Source: Candidatus Tisiphia endosymbiont of Melanophora roralis (GTDB lineage Bacteria > Pseudomonadota > Alphaproteobacteria > Rickettsiales > Rickettsiaceae). From it: a stretch of DNA of 64,000 nt. Position 1 is the first letter of the stretch; every line of letters starts with the position of its first letter. The DNA is taken from the NCBI RefSeq assembly GCF_964026575.1, contig NZ_OZ032161.1, positions 1,358,721-1,422,720 on the forward strand, in the 5' to 3' direction. The notes beneath the pieces were generated by a model. That model was not told the DNA's origin. It saw only the letters and a program-made list of their open reading frames with translations, and did no database searches. The position numbers and the translations under genes were made by a program. Below, in pieces: positions 29,074 to 38,961 of the stretch.

Positions 29074-30366
29074 ATGTTAGATATAAAGTGGATTAGGGAG
29101 AACAAGCAGGAATTTGATGATCTACTTATCAAAAGGGGGATTTCCCCAATGTCCGATAAAATTACTAAACTAGATGAAAGCAAGCGCCAGCTAACTAATC
29201 TTATTCAGCAATTTCAGCATGCAAGAAGGAAAAAATCTAGGGATCTAGGCAACATGCCTAACAAATTTAGTAAAGAATTTGAAGAAATAAAGCGTGATGT
29301 GGATCACATAAATGAGAAACTGGAAGAACTGAATTTAAAATTAAATAGTAATCACCAGTTAAACGATATGTTGGAGGTATTGCCAAACCTTCCTGATCCT
29401 GATGTACCATATGGCACTGATGGCAGTATGAATAAACTGCTTAAAACAGTAGGAGACATTACAACAAAACCATCTCCTCCATTACCTAAGCAGCATTTTG
29501 AACTTGGTGAAAGTTTAGGTATGATGGATTTTGTCCGTACTGCTAAAATGTCTGGTAGTAGGTTTGTGACTCTAAAGGGAGATTTAGCAAAGCTAGAACG
29601 TGCATTGATTAATTTTATGATTGATACACATACTCAAGAATTTGATTTTACTGAACTATCTCCTCCATCTTTGGTGCGACCAGCTGCTATGTATAATAGT
29701 GGTCAATTGCCAAAATTTGCAGAAGAGTCGTTTGAAACGGTGAATAATTACAGGTTAATTCCAACAGGCGAAGTACCTCTCGTTAATATGGTAGCCGATA
29801 CCATAATAGCTAGGGAAGAATTGCCTATACGTTATGTTGCTTACACACCCTGTTACAGATCAGAATCTGGAAGTAGTGGTAGAGATACTAGAGGTATGAT
29901 ACGTATGCACCAGTTTGGTAAAGTTGAGTTGGTTACAATAACTACTGCAGAAGAATCTCAGCGTGAACATGAATATATAACTAATGCAGCTGAAACCATT
30001 CTAAAAAAACTTGATCTACCATATAGAGTTATGTTGCTTTGTACTGGAGATATGGGATTTACTGCCAAGAAAACCTATGATTTGGAAGTATGGTTGCCTG
30101 GTCAAAATCTATACCGTGAGATTTCAAGTTGTTCTAATTGTGGAGATTTTCAGGCTAGAAGGATGAAAGCTAGATATAAAGAATTTGGTAGCAACGAAAC
30201 CACTTTTGTCCATACTTTGAATGGTTCTGGTTTACCAATTGGTAGGACAATAATCGCAATTCTAGAAAATTATCAAAATGCAGATGGTTCAATAACAGTT
30301 CCAGATATTTTGGTGAGTTACATGGGTGGGTTGGAGCGAATTCATACCACTAAAGAGTATAAATAA
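29074..30366 (+). CDS. serS: Seryl-tRNA synthetase
   Basis: A class II synthetase that charges tRNA-Ser and tRNA-Sec type tRNAs with serine. The N-terminal coiled-coil arm (about residues 25-100), motif 2 [19 protein letters not shown] with HQFGKVE, and motif 3 [15 protein letters not shown] are visible. The 430 residues are normal length. It lies between tatC and rvhB4-II, an arrangement also expected in Rickettsia. Confidence 0.97.
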   Translation: MLDIKWIRENKQEFDDLLIKRGISPMSDKITKLDESKRQLTNLIQQFQHARRKKSRDLGNMPNKFSKEFEEIKRDVDHINEKLEELNLKLNSNHQLNDMLEVLPNLPDPDVPYGTDGSMNKLLKTVGDITTKPSPPLPKQHFELGESLGMMDFVRTAKMSGSRFVTLKGDLAKLERALINFMIDTHTQEFDFTELSPPSLVRPAAMYNSGQLPKFAEESFETVNNYRLIPTGEVPLVNMVADTIIAREELPIRYVAYTPCYRSESGSSGRDTRGMIRMHQFGKVELVTITTAEESQREHEYITNAAETILKKLDLPYRVMLLCTGDMGFTAKKTYDLEVWLPGQNLYREISSCSNCGDFQARRMKARYKEFGSNETTFVHTLNGSGLPIGRTIIAILENYQNADGSITVPDILVSYMGGLERIHTTKEYK

Positions 30367-30392
30367 CATGTATTTGATGATAGGTATTATTG

Positions 30393-32840
30393 GTGTTCAA
30401 AATAGCTAACAACTCAAGAAAAGTTGATAAGGATTTATATAATAATTCTGCAGAGGATTTCATTCCAATTGCTTGTCATTATAATGAGAATACTTTGTTA
30501 ACTAAGAATGGTGAACTACTCCAAACTATCCAAATAAATGGTATCAATGCAGAAAATATTAGCACTAAGTTATTCAATTTACGAGAAGTAGTGCGTAATG
30601 CGATTAAGAAAAATGTTCGTAATAAAAATTTTGCATTTTGGATACATACTGTACGACGTAAGACAAACTTAGATGACCCAACTCCTTACAATAAATTGTT
30701 ACCAGCTAATATTCACAATTTATGGCAAAAAAAGAATTACTGGGATGATAAATTTGTTAACACCTTATATATCTCAATAATTTATGATTCTGCTGAAATT
30801 AAAGTTAAAAATCTCAACTCTTTAATAACATCTTTGTTTTTTGATAAAGTTGTCAGTCTCCAAAATAAGTACTTAAGTAGTGTTTTTGAAATACTAAATA
30901 GCACTGTTGATACAATACTTTTGGATTTACAAGATTTCGGTGCAGTAAAGTTAGGAATAAGATTTGAAGGGGAAGAATCTTACTCTGATCTGATGTTTTT
31001 ATATCGTAGAATAATCCATCTCAACGAAGAATATTGCCTAGTACCGATTGCAAATCTATCTAATGTTTTAGCCTCTAATCAATATGCAGTTGGTAACGAT
31101 AAGATTGAAGTAATAAGTAGGCATGATAAAAAGTTTGCATCCATTATTTCAATAAAGGAATATCAAGAAGTATCATCAGCTGCACTTGATGGATTCCTAC
31201 AATTACCTGTAGAATTAATAGCAACAGAAATATTTTACTTCGTTGATAAAAAAGAAGTATCTAAAACATTTGAACAACAGGCATATATTTTACAAGTTAG
31301 TAAGGATACTAAACTTGCTGAAATTACAGGAATAGATAAGATAATGAACCTTGATGCTTCAATCCCGAACCAATTTTGTAAACAACAAATTTCTATTGCT
31401 ATTATAGGGTCAGACTTGGAAAAATTGGATCAATCAATTGCCCAAGCATCTAAGGAACTTGCTAAAATTGGCATTGTCCATGTGCGAGAAGATATAAACT
31501 TAGAGCAGACATTTTGGGCACAACTCCCAGGGAACTTTTCCTATGTTAGGAGGCTCGCTCCCACAATTATAGAAAATACCGCCGCTTTGGCCTCATTACA
31601 TAATTTCCCGACCGGAAGCCAAAATAACATATGGGGTAAAGCGGTGACTTTGCTTAGAACAGAAAAAGGAACTCCTTACTTTATGAATTTTCATGCTAAA
31701 AGTAATAATAGAGGGAATACTTGTATTTTTGGCACAGCTAATACTGGTAAGACTGTACTAACAAATTTTTTAATTTCTGAAGCCACTAAATACAAGCCAA
31801 CAATATTATATCTTTCCAATAATAATAATTCAAAGATTTTTGTTGAATCAATTGAAGGGCAGTGGTTTGAAAAGGAGAAGAACCTAATAAATCCATTTCT
31901 ACTAGATGATACTCTAGAGTCAAGGCATTTCGTTACCGAATTTCTTAAGATAATTTGTAATCATTCTTTTTACCCTCTAACCAAAGCAGAATTAGCTTTT
32001 CTAGAAAACTTCGCTGATAAAATTTGGACTTTAGATAATAAAGATCGTAATTTTTCCTCCATTTTAAAAACAATGGACTTTTCTATAGAAGGTGGAGATT
32101 TAATTAAACTAAGGTTGACTGATTATACAAAAGGAGGATTATATGATGGTATATTTGATAGTGATAAATTCCCTTTATCTGAAGGTGGCATACTCGGATT
32201 TAATTTGTACCCTTTCTCTGAGAAGTCTTTTACAGAACGTTTTTATCCAACAGATAGAAAACTTCTAGAAGATTTTTCAATGAATTTGACTAAGCATAAT
32301 AGTTTATGTGTAGGATTAATATATGCTTTTAATTATCACTTAACTATTATAGGGAAGAGTCCAAAAATATTAGTAATAGATAATCTAGATTCCTTGTATA
32401 GACCGGAAAATTTTGATAACATATCACAAATGATTTCTGATAGATTGCTGAGTAATAATGGAATAATGGTTAGTAATTTTAATTTTAGTTATCTACAGTC
32501 GATAAAAACAAAGGTGCTACAGAATTGGTTGGATTTAACAGACACTAAAATAATTTTACCATCAGAAATAAAATTACAGTATTTAGAACAAATTTTAGGA
32601 TTAAATGAATCAGAAATAAATAAATTATCGAAATTTACAATTGCTTCTAGAATGTTCTTAATAAATCAAAATAATCAATCTATTGCTTTGGAGTTAAGTA
32701 TAGGAAGTTTAATTGGCATTATCAAGATTCTATCCTGTAGAACCGAGGAATTGAAAATATATCAAGAAATATTACAACAATATCCAGGACATCCTGATAA
32801 TTGGATTAATCCTTTGTATATAGCATTAAATCATATTTAG
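30393..32840 (+). CDS. rvhB4-II: VirB4-family ATPase of the rickettsial type IV secretion system (second paralogue)
   Basis: VirB4 powers assembly of and substrate passage through type IV secretion systems at the inner membrane. The 815-residue protein has the N-terminal CagE/TrbE/VirB4 domain and a C-terminal ATPase domain with Walker A GTANTGKT near residue 450. At the Walker B position, near residue 660, it reads ILVIDNLDSL: the usual Glu after the Asp is Asn, so hydrolysis may be weak. Start is GTG 30393 (AGG 8 bases upstream) or TTG 30390. The other rvh genes are elsewhere. The next gene codes for a secreted Cys-rich protein. Confidence 0.85.
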   Translation: MFKIANNSRKVDKDLYNNSAEDFIPIACHYNENTLLTKNGELLQTIQINGINAENISTKLFNLREVVRNAIKKNVRNKNFAFWIHTVRRKTNLDDPTPYNKLLPANIHNLWQKKNYWDDKFVNTLYISIIYDSAEIKVKNLNSLITSLFFDKVVSLQNKYLSSVFEILNSTVDTILLDLQDFGAVKLGIRFEGEESYSDLMFLYRRIIHLNEEYCLVPIANLSNVLASNQYAVGNDKIEVISRHDKKFASIISIKEYQEVSSAALDGFLQLPVELIATEIFYFVDKKEVSKTFEQQAYILQVSKDTKLAEITGIDKIMNLDASIPNQFCKQQISIAIIGSDLEKLDQSIAQASKELAKIGIVHVREDINLEQTFWAQLPGNFSYVRRLAPTIIENTAALASLHNFPTGSQNNIWGKAVTLLRTEKGTPYFMNFHAKSNNRGNTCIFGTANTGKTVLTNFLISEATKYKPTILYLSNNNNSKIFVESIEGQWFEKEKNLINPFLLDDTLESRHFVTEFLKIICNHSFYPLTKAELAFLENFADKIWTLDNKDRNFSSILKTMDFSIEGGDLIKLRLTDYTKGGLYDGIFDSDKFPLSEGGILGFNLYPFSEKSFTERFYPTDRKLLEDFSMNLTKHNSLCVGLIYAFNYHLTIIGKSPKILVIDNLDSLYRPENFDNISQMISDRLLSNNGIMVSNFNFSYLQSIKTKVLQNWLDLTDTKIILPSEIKLQYLEQILGLNESEINKLSKFTIASRMFLINQNNQSIALELSIGSLIGIIKILSCRTEELKIYQEILQQYPGHPDNWINPLYIALNHI

Positions 32841-32856
32841 TTGTAAGAGGAGTTTG

Positions 32857-35800
32857 GTGCTAAAAAAATATTATCTAGCATTTTTTTTGTTGATTTACTC
32901 TAGCAAGAGTTATGCATCATTTTGGGATGGAGTTGCACAATGTCTCAGTAACCCTTGCAATTGTGGTTATGACACGATAGATGAAATATGGAACGGAATT
33001 AGAGTAAGAAAAGGAATAGAGCCAAATCCTATGTGCCCACCATGGAATAAGCGGGATGGACGCGATACAGATAATTGCTTGATTCAATTTAACCCTCCTG
33101 AGAATTTTATTGGATTTTATCTTCATCACTGTGCAGAACATACCACAGAAAGTTCCTATTTTGCACCAAAGATTCGTATAAGAACTCAAAGTTGTAATGC
33201 ATTTGCATGCTGGAATCAATCCACTACTTTGAATTGGGATGGTGAATGTGTAATATGGCCTGGGGCTTATGCCCTACCCTTACTCAGAATTTGTGCTAGG
33301 GTTGCTGTTCCTGCAGTTGCACCAACAGCCTTGAATAGTAAAGGAACGCCAGCAGACCCTGGTTATACACCTGGAAAACATTTGAATGATGTTGGCTCTA
33401 CAGAAGATGATAAACCGATTATTGGAGATGATGGAAAACCGATTGTTGGAGATGACGGAAAACCGTTTAATAGACCAAAGCTATGCGCATATAGTGATCC
33501 TGGCTTGGTAAATCTTGTTTCAGCTACCGGAGTTCACTTAGATCCGATGGACTGGAATCCAATAAGACAACCTCTTCATAAAACAGATGAGTTACACCCT
33601 TTTGCAAAAATTCTAAAGTTTTTAATAGACATTAAGTCTAGTATGAGTATATCAGTACTATTAGGTAAGTTATTAGACATGATTGCTTCTGACAATACAC
33701 CAGGTCTTGATGTTATAAAAGAAATAGTTAAATGGATAGGATATATTTTTGAACAACAATGGATGTATGAGGTGGCAAAAAAAATAGTAGAAGCACTTGG
33801 TGCACTAAATCGTTCTGTTGATGACTACCAATTTGGTTGCGTTGAATTACCATTTGGTCCTTTTCCACCACCATATTGCCCTAAATTAGAACAATTCATT
33901 ATTACTCCCACTACAAAGCTTGTATGCAGTAAAAAGAAAAATGGTTTATTTGTTCAATCTTCAGATGCACCATGCGTAGTATCTAAATTAAGAAATAATC
34001 TTATTCATAATGTCGTACGTGTTAGTTTAGACAATCTTGTGCCTCTTTGTAAAAATGAAGATCCTCAAAAAACCGATAAATGTGTAAGAATAAACAATCT
34101 TGATCCATTTTCTTCAGCTAAAGGAATTCATATTGCTACCGCTCAACGCGATGCAATAAAAAAATGCTCAGCTGGTGATACAAAACTTTGCGTTAACACG
34201 AAAATTGACTTTAAATGTAGTATTACTGAGAATGGTTGCGAAGATGGATTTAGGATAGTCTACGCACAAAAAGTAGGTGATATCTCTACACCAAGTAGTT
34301 ACTATGTTGATGATTTACCTGATTGTGATAGCGAAGGAGCAAATGGTAAGATTACTTGTCAAGAAATATGGGGCATAAATATTGGCGAGTTTATTGATGT
34401 TAATCTTGCATTTCCTAGTATACAAGGTCAAGATGGTACAAGTTTACTACCGCTCAAGAAAACCTTTAAGCTCAGAGATAATGTTGATGACAGGTCTTTT
34501 GTTGCTTCAATTACTAGAAATACTACCTTAAACCCTCATCTTAGTCGTGATCCAAAATCTATTTGTGTAGCAGAAGGAGATAGCTTGGTTGGTTGTGAAG
34601 ACAGGGTAACAGATGGTTACCAAATCCTAACCTACCAGTGTGAAGGATTTCCTGGAATTACTTGCCATAATAATAGCTATTATAACCCTCAATTTATTGC
34701 GTCAATACGAGTGTCAGACGATAAAGGGAATATTGTTGATTCAACTAGTACTGTTATTACACCGTTATCTGCTAGTAATCCAATACCAATAGCCAATAAG
34801 ACAGAAGAAATAATAAATTTAGCAGGATTTAATTTTACTTCCTTCATGGCATATATTTCTAATACCCCCCCAACTATATATACTGCTATGCCATTTTCTG
34901 GCAAAAAATCTATGAATCCTTTAACTATATATGGTAACTATAAAGACGACAAGACCCCTTATGATGTTAAAGGAATTCCTACTACAGGTGTGGTATATTT
35001 AAAGGGTCTTGAATATATAAATGGTAAATATATTCAAGGTGCAACGCATGGTTGTTTACAATTAAAAGATATAGACAAATGTATTCCTGGAGTAAATAAT
35101 ACTAACTGTGTACTAGCAAAACTACTTGAATCAGATACAGTTGATTGCTCAAAATTTAAGACAAAAAGTATGCAATACCTAGGCCTGCAAATCTGTCAGG
35201 ATACTCATACTGGTTGTAACTCTGCGGAGACTATAGATGATCTTAAGACAAAGGGTATTACGATTTATAAATGTGCTAACTCTGCGTATTGTTATAAAAA
35301 TAATCGTAAGCCAGATGTTGAAGTATGTAAAGTTTCTTTAGATACCAATAATAGAATTGATCCCTCCCCGTCACTAGGCCCTACAATAAACACTGATGGA
35401 AAGTATTACACTGCTACTTTTAATAAGGATGGTGTTCTTATTGATAAGAATGGTGCTTTTGTCGATAAAGATGGGATCCCTGTAGATAAGGATGATGTTA
35501 TTGTCAATGAAAATGGTATTTTTGTCAATAAGAAGAATGGTACTCTTGTTTATCAGGATGGTACTTCTATTGAAAAGACTGCTGCAATCCGAGATAAAAC
35601 CCCACAAGAATTAGGTTTTTGTACTTCAGTTCCTGCCCCTAAATGTCAAGCAATTACTACCCCGACTAATGACAGTGGTAACGCAACATGGGCTAGCACA
35701 GAAATAGGTGATCCTGACACAAAAATAGGTGATTTGGCACTAGGTACTTGTAAACCTGGTTGGGTAGTAATTGATCCGAATAAACCACTACAACGTTATT

Positions 35801-36393
35801 GTCTATCAAATATCGATACTAAAACAGTGACCTTTGAAGGCTTACCGGATGGTGTAGGATGTAAAGAGAATACTGGTCTTAATTTCAAATATACAAGCGA
35901 CTTCAAAGGCGATTTTCCTGTTAAAAATAGTTATGATGATGCCACTAAGGTTGGAACCTTTATATTTGGTGCTCCATACGATTCTGCAGGTCATTCTCCA
36001 GCTCATCTAATAGATACATTACATTGTGCAAATTATGAGTTTGATATACCGAATACTAATAAGCTAGACTATTTTACAGTAGGTGGTACTGGTTCGTATT
36101 ATGATGATTACATAGTGATCAAAGTTAATAATCAACTTGTTCATGCTGGGCCTACTACTTCTGAGTTTAATTCTATGCAATGTAGGGATTTTAATGGTGA
36201 TAACTGTGTTGTTTACATTTATAAAACTTACCAAGGAAAATTTGTGAAAGCACGCGACATATATAGATCTACTAACCTACCACAGCTTGATTTGATGCCA
36301 CGTTTACGAAATGGTAAGAATAATCTTAATATTTGTGTTGGGGTTGTTGGGGGAGGAGTTTTGAATTTGACTATTAAATATCAACTGAAATAA
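32857..36393 (+). CDS. Large Cys-rich secreted protein next to rvhB4-II
   Basis: A predicted signal peptide (KKYYLAFFLLIYSSKSYA) leads a protein of about 1178 residues with dozens of Cys, which implies disulphides in the periplasm or outside. Short repeats are visible: GDDGKP three times near residue 190, and a run of DKDG/NENG-like turns near 850-900. The C-terminal 120 residues look like a beta-sandwich (YYDDYIVIKVNNQLVH, DLMPRLRNGKNNLNICV). Start is GTG 32857, four bases after AGGAG; TTG 32854 is too close. A 16-base gap from rvhB4-II suggests one operon and a role in secretion or as a surface component. I do not recognise a named family. Confidence 0.75.
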   Translation: MLKKYYLAFFLLIYSSKSYASFWDGVAQCLSNPCNCGYDTIDEIWNGIRVRKGIEPNPMCPPWNKRDGRDTDNCLIQFNPPENFIGFYLHHCAEHTTESSYFAPKIRIRTQSCNAFACWNQSTTLNWDGECVIWPGAYALPLLRICARVAVPAVAPTALNSKGTPADPGYTPGKHLNDVGSTEDDKPIIGDDGKPIVGDDGKPFNRPKLCAYSDPGLVNLVSATGVHLDPMDWNPIRQPLHKTDELHPFAKILKFLIDIKSSMSISVLLGKLLDMIASDNTPGLDVIKEIVKWIGYIFEQQWMYEVAKKIVEALGALNRSVDDYQFGCVELPFGPFPPPYCPKLEQFIITPTTKLVCSKKKNGLFVQSSDAPCVVSKLRNNLIHNVVRVSLDNLVPLCKNEDPQKTDKCVRINNLDPFSSAKGIHIATAQRDAIKKCSAGDTKLCVNTKIDFKCSITENGCEDGFRIVYAQKVGDISTPSSYYVDDLPDCDSEGANGKITCQEIWGINIGEFIDVNLAFPSIQGQDGTSLLPLKKTFKLRDNVDDRSFVASITRNTTLNPHLSRDPKSICVAEGDSLVGCEDRVTDGYQILTYQCEGFPGITCHNNSYYNPQFIASIRVSDDKGNIVDSTSTVITPLSASNPIPIANKTEEIINLAGFNFTSFMAYISNTPPTIYTAMPFSGKKSMNPLTIYGNYKDDKTPYDVKGIPTTGVVYLKGLEYINGKYIQGATHGCLQLKDIDKCIPGVNNTNCVLAKLLESDTVDCSKFKTKSMQYLGLQICQDTHTGCNSAETIDDLKTKGITIYKCANSAYCYKNNRKPDVEVCKVSLDTNNRIDPSPSLGPTINTDGKYYTATFNKDGVLIDKNGAFVDKDGIPVDKDDVIVNENGIFVNKKNGTLVYQDGTSIEKTAAIRDKTPQELGFCTSVPAPKCQAITTPTNDSGNATWASTEIGDPDTKIGDLALGTCKPGWVVIDPNKPLQRYCLSNIDTKTVTFEGLPDGVGCKENTGLNFKYTSDFKGDFPVKNSYDDATKVGTFIFGAPYDSAGHSPAHLIDTLHCANYEFDIPNTNKLDYFTVGGTGSYYDDYIVIKVNNQLVHAGPTTSEFNSMQCRDFNGDNCVVYIYKTYQGKFVKARDIYRSTNLPQLDLMPRLRNGKNNLNICVGVVGGGVLNLTIKYQLK

Positions 36394-36436
36394 CCTGAGT
36401 TTGATAAAGACATCAGGCTATCACCATTACTATTAG

Positions 36437-37204
36437 TCAATTTAGGAGGATTGGTTTAGTTGCAACGCAACTAGCTGTGAGTAATTTAATTTGTGCTAGA
36501 CATGTTGCTACGGCCGTTTCAGTTCGGAGGATATTTGACCCTAGACTTATTGATAAAGTATTGGGTCTTAATGAAAGCATTTGAAGTTCATTTTGTGAAA
36601 AACCACCTTCTGGACCAACAACAACTGAAAGATTTGCCGAAATATCTGATGAGTATATAGGCATGATTTTTAATAAAGTATTATTTTCATCTTCATTTTC
36701 ATTGGCATATATTATAGAACTACCTAGAGTTTGTTCTAGGAAAAGACTAAGTGATACTACTGGCATAAGAATGCAGGCTATTAAACGCTCGGACTGCTCT
36801 GTAGATTCGATAATACATTTCATCAATCTTTGAGTATTAACAGTGCGAAATTGAGATCTTTCGGCGATTAGTGGAATAATTTTTGTTACCCCAAGCTGTA
36901 CAGCCATATCTATGGCATCCAACATTCTATCACTTTTAATAATGGATATTCCTAAAGTAAGTTCAGGTTCAACTGTTGCTTTTCTTAAAATATTAGTAAG
37001 TCCAACATGTAAATTATTTTTTGTCATACCAGTAATTTGTGCTATAAACTCACCATCTGTGCCGTTAAAAATTCTAAAATGATCGCCAACCTTTAGTCGT
37101 AATACTGTTTTAAGGTAGTGACTATGATCTTCTGCAAGATTTAACGAATAGTTTTCAATTAGTTTGATATTGGTATATATTCTGTGAAGACGAGAAGTTT
37201 TCAT
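36437..37204 (-). CDS. rsmE: 16S rRNA (uracil-1498-N3) methyltransferase
   Basis: RsmE methylates U1498 of 16S rRNA using S-adenosylmethionine through a SPOUT knot. Seen are the N-terminal PUA-like domain (HYLKTVLRLKVGDHFRIFNGTDGEF), then SVVVGPEGGFSQNEL and LGSNILRTETAVATCL of the knot. ATG 37204 (MKTSRLHRIY) is the best start; the frame extends to GTG 37228. It is convergent with the large secreted protein gene. Confidence 0.92.
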   Translation of the reverse strand: MKTSRLHRIYTNIKLIENYSLNLAEDHSHYLKTVLRLKVGDHFRIFNGTDGEFIAQITGMTKNNLHVGLTNILRKATVEPELTLGISIIKSDRMLDAIDMAVQLGVTKIIPLIAERSQFRTVNTQRLMKCIIESTEQSERLIACILMPVVSLSLFLEQTLGSSIIYANENEDENNTLLKIMPIYSSDISANLSVVVGPEGGFSQNELQMLSLRPNTLSISLGSNILRTETAVATCLAQIKLLTASCVATKPILLN

Positions 37205-37363
37205 AATTTTAACTCTAATGGTTAACACCTAGGCATTTTGATTTTTTCATTTACTTCAAAATATTATTTTAATAATTAAAATTATGTTTTGAGTAACAAT
37301 ATATTATTAAGGAAAAAACAACAATGAAAAAAAACTAACTCAAACAGAAGGAGATAATGTAGT

Positions 37364-38161
37364 ATGAAAAGAAAATTCACAGAAATAGAAGATAACTTGT
37401 TTAAAACACTTCATAAAAAGGGTAATCCTTTAGTATTGTATAATATTTGGGATGTTGGTTCAGCACAGATTGTAGAGAAGTCCGGGGCGAAAGCATTAGC
37501 TACAAGTAGCTGGGCAGTAGCAAAATCTTATGGTTATGAAGATGGTGAGAAATTCCCACTTAAATTAGCCTTACAAAATTTAAAGAATATTATTGAAAAA
37601 GTCAAAGTACCTGTGAGTTTTGATTTTGAATCAGGATTTGCATCGAAGTTAAGTGATTTAATAGAGAATGTTGAACACGTAATTAAAACAGGGGCAATTG
37701 GTATAAATTTTGAAGATCAAATTATTGGAAAAGAAAAGGCAAGATACTCTATAGAAGAACAATGTAAACGAATTAAAGCAATTAAAGAAGCTATAAAGGA
37801 GTTATTGCCTAATATGTTCATTAATGCTAGAACGGATATCTTTCTTCAAAAAGATACATCTGAGCATAATGAACAAGACTTAAAAGAAGCTATAGAACGA
37901 AGCAAAGCTTATGCAGAAGTTGGAGCTGATGGGTTTTTTGCACCAGGCTTAGCAAATCATAATTTTATAAAACAATTATGTGAATTTTCACCTATTCCTG
38001 TCAATATAATGGTGCAAGATATAACGACAGTAAAAAACCTTGTTGATTTAGGTGTATCTAGAATTAGTTACGGTCCTTTCCCATATATTGCAGTGATGCA
38101 AGAATTGGATAAATCTGCAACTAAAGTGTTAACATATATAGATACAAATAAAAAGACGTAA
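37364..38161 (+). CDS. PEP mutase/isocitrate lyase superfamily enzyme
   Basis: The 265 residues form the PEP mutase/ICL TIM barrel: LVLYNIWDVGSAQIVEKSGAKALATSSW at the start, Mg2+ site VPVSFDFESGF, GAIGINFEDQ, INARTDIF, and GADGFFAPG. Members cleave or rearrange C-C or C-P bonds of 2-oxo acids; this sub-branch is often annotated as oxaloacetate decarboxylase or carboxyvinyl-carboxyphosphonate mutase-like. The substrate is undetermined. The ATG follows a purine-rich leader (GAAGGAGA). It is not an expected core Rickettsia gene, so transfer is possible. Confidence 0.85.
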   Translation: MKRKFTEIEDNLFKTLHKKGNPLVLYNIWDVGSAQIVEKSGAKALATSSWAVAKSYGYEDGEKFPLKLALQNLKNIIEKVKVPVSFDFESGFASKLSDLIENVEHVIKTGAIGINFEDQIIGKEKARYSIEEQCKRIKAIKEAIKELLPNMFINARTDIFLQKDTSEHNEQDLKEAIERSKAYAEVGADGFFAPGLANHNFIKQLCEFSPIPVNIMVQDITTVKNLVDLGVSRISYGPFPYIAVMQELDKSATKVLTYIDTNKKT

Positions 38162-38183
38162 TAGGAGAGGACTAGTACATATT

Positions 38184-38312
38184 ATGGATAAAAAAAAAGA
38201 TACTACCATAAAAGATAAAAAAGAAAAGCCAAAGGAAATAGGTGGTTTCAAGGGTCAAGAACCCACTATCCACGGAGATTGGCAGCATAAAGGTAGGGTA
38301 ACTGATTTTTAA
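38184..38312 (+). CDS. SdhAF4/DUF1674-like small protein
   Basis: This 42-codon gene ends with the family signature GGFKGQEPTIHGDWQHKG followed by RVTDF, nearly the same as the DUF1674 C-terminus. The family helps load FAD-bound SdhA into succinate dehydrogenase. The N-terminal 18 residues are Lys-rich. AGGAGAGG precedes ATG 38184 by about 10 bases. The following gene belongs to the COQ10-like family, so both would support the respiratory chain. Easily missed because of its size. Confidence 0.8.
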   Translation: MDKKKDTTIKDKKEKPKEIGGFKGQEPTIHGDWQHKGRVTDF

Positions 38313-38319
38313 AAAATTT

Positions 38320-38787
38320 ATGCCAAGTTTTCATCAAATCAAAGTTCTACCATATAATGCACAAGAATTATATTACTTAGTTCTTGATGTAAAGTCATAT
38401 CCTGAATTTTTGCCATGGTGTAAGGCTGCTAGAATTATCTCAGAGAGCGAGAATCAAATTATAGCTGAATTAGTAATTCAGTTGAAAGGTTTCACAGACA
38501 AATATCAATCAAAAATTATATACTCAAATGATTTAACGAAACAAAGCTATTCTATTGAAGTAGAAGCAGTTTCTGGACCATTCAAATATTTAAAAAACTT
38601 ATGGCAATTTTCCAAAGAAGATACTGGTAGTAAGATAGAGTTCTTTATTGATTTTAAGATGAAATTTGCAATAGTTGACAAGTTAGTTAATATATTTTTT
38701 ACTGATGCTACTGAAAAAATGGTTGATGCATTTGAAAAAAGGGCAGATACTATGTTAACTAAAATAAACTTAGCAAACTACTCTTGA
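38320..38787 (+). CDS. ratA: RatA/COQ10-like START-domain protein
   Basis: A 155-residue polyketide-cyclase/START-type lipid-binding protein. Markers are the VLDVKSYPEFLPWCKAARI segment, VIQLKGFTDKYQSKI and the C-terminal FFTDATEKMVDAFEKRA. In mitochondria COQ10 carries coenzyme Q to respiratory sites; in E. coli the relative RatA can block ribosome joining. With an SdhAF4-like gene 7 bases upstream, a quinone-related role is more likely here. ATG 38320. Confidence 0.88.
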   Translation: MPSFHQIKVLPYNAQELYYLVLDVKSYPEFLPWCKAARIISESENQIIAELVIQLKGFTDKYQSKIIYSNDLTKQSYSIEVEAVSGPFKYLKNLWQFSKEDTGSKIEFFIDFKMKFAIVDKLVNIFFTDATEKMVDAFEKRADTMLTKINLANYS

Positions 38788-38860
38788 AATAGGGATCAAA
38801 ATAGCCTAAAAGGTTATTAAATACTATAGATTTCTGCCTTCGCGGGAATGACATCATGCG

Positions 38861-38898
38861 AATTCGGGATAAGAATTGACAAATTCTTATCCCGAATT
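38861..38898. repeat. AAGAATT-type hairpin (family F), isolated
   Basis: AATTCGGGATAAGAATT (38861-38877) pairs with AATTCTTATCCCGAATT (38882-38898), a perfect 17-bp stem with a 4-base loop. It matches the last stem of the array at 42405. It lies between the RatA/COQ10-like gene and pyrH. Confidence 0.7.
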
Positions 38899-38961
38899 GG
38901 GGTACATCGAGAGTGTATTTAGGGTTTACATAGAAAATTTATAAAACCAAGAGTTTAATTT

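Noticed and set aside
35374..35607. Minus-strand open stretch rich in Ile/Asn/Asp
   Set aside because: It is the complement of the DKDG repeats in the large secreted protein; its regular look comes from that repeat.
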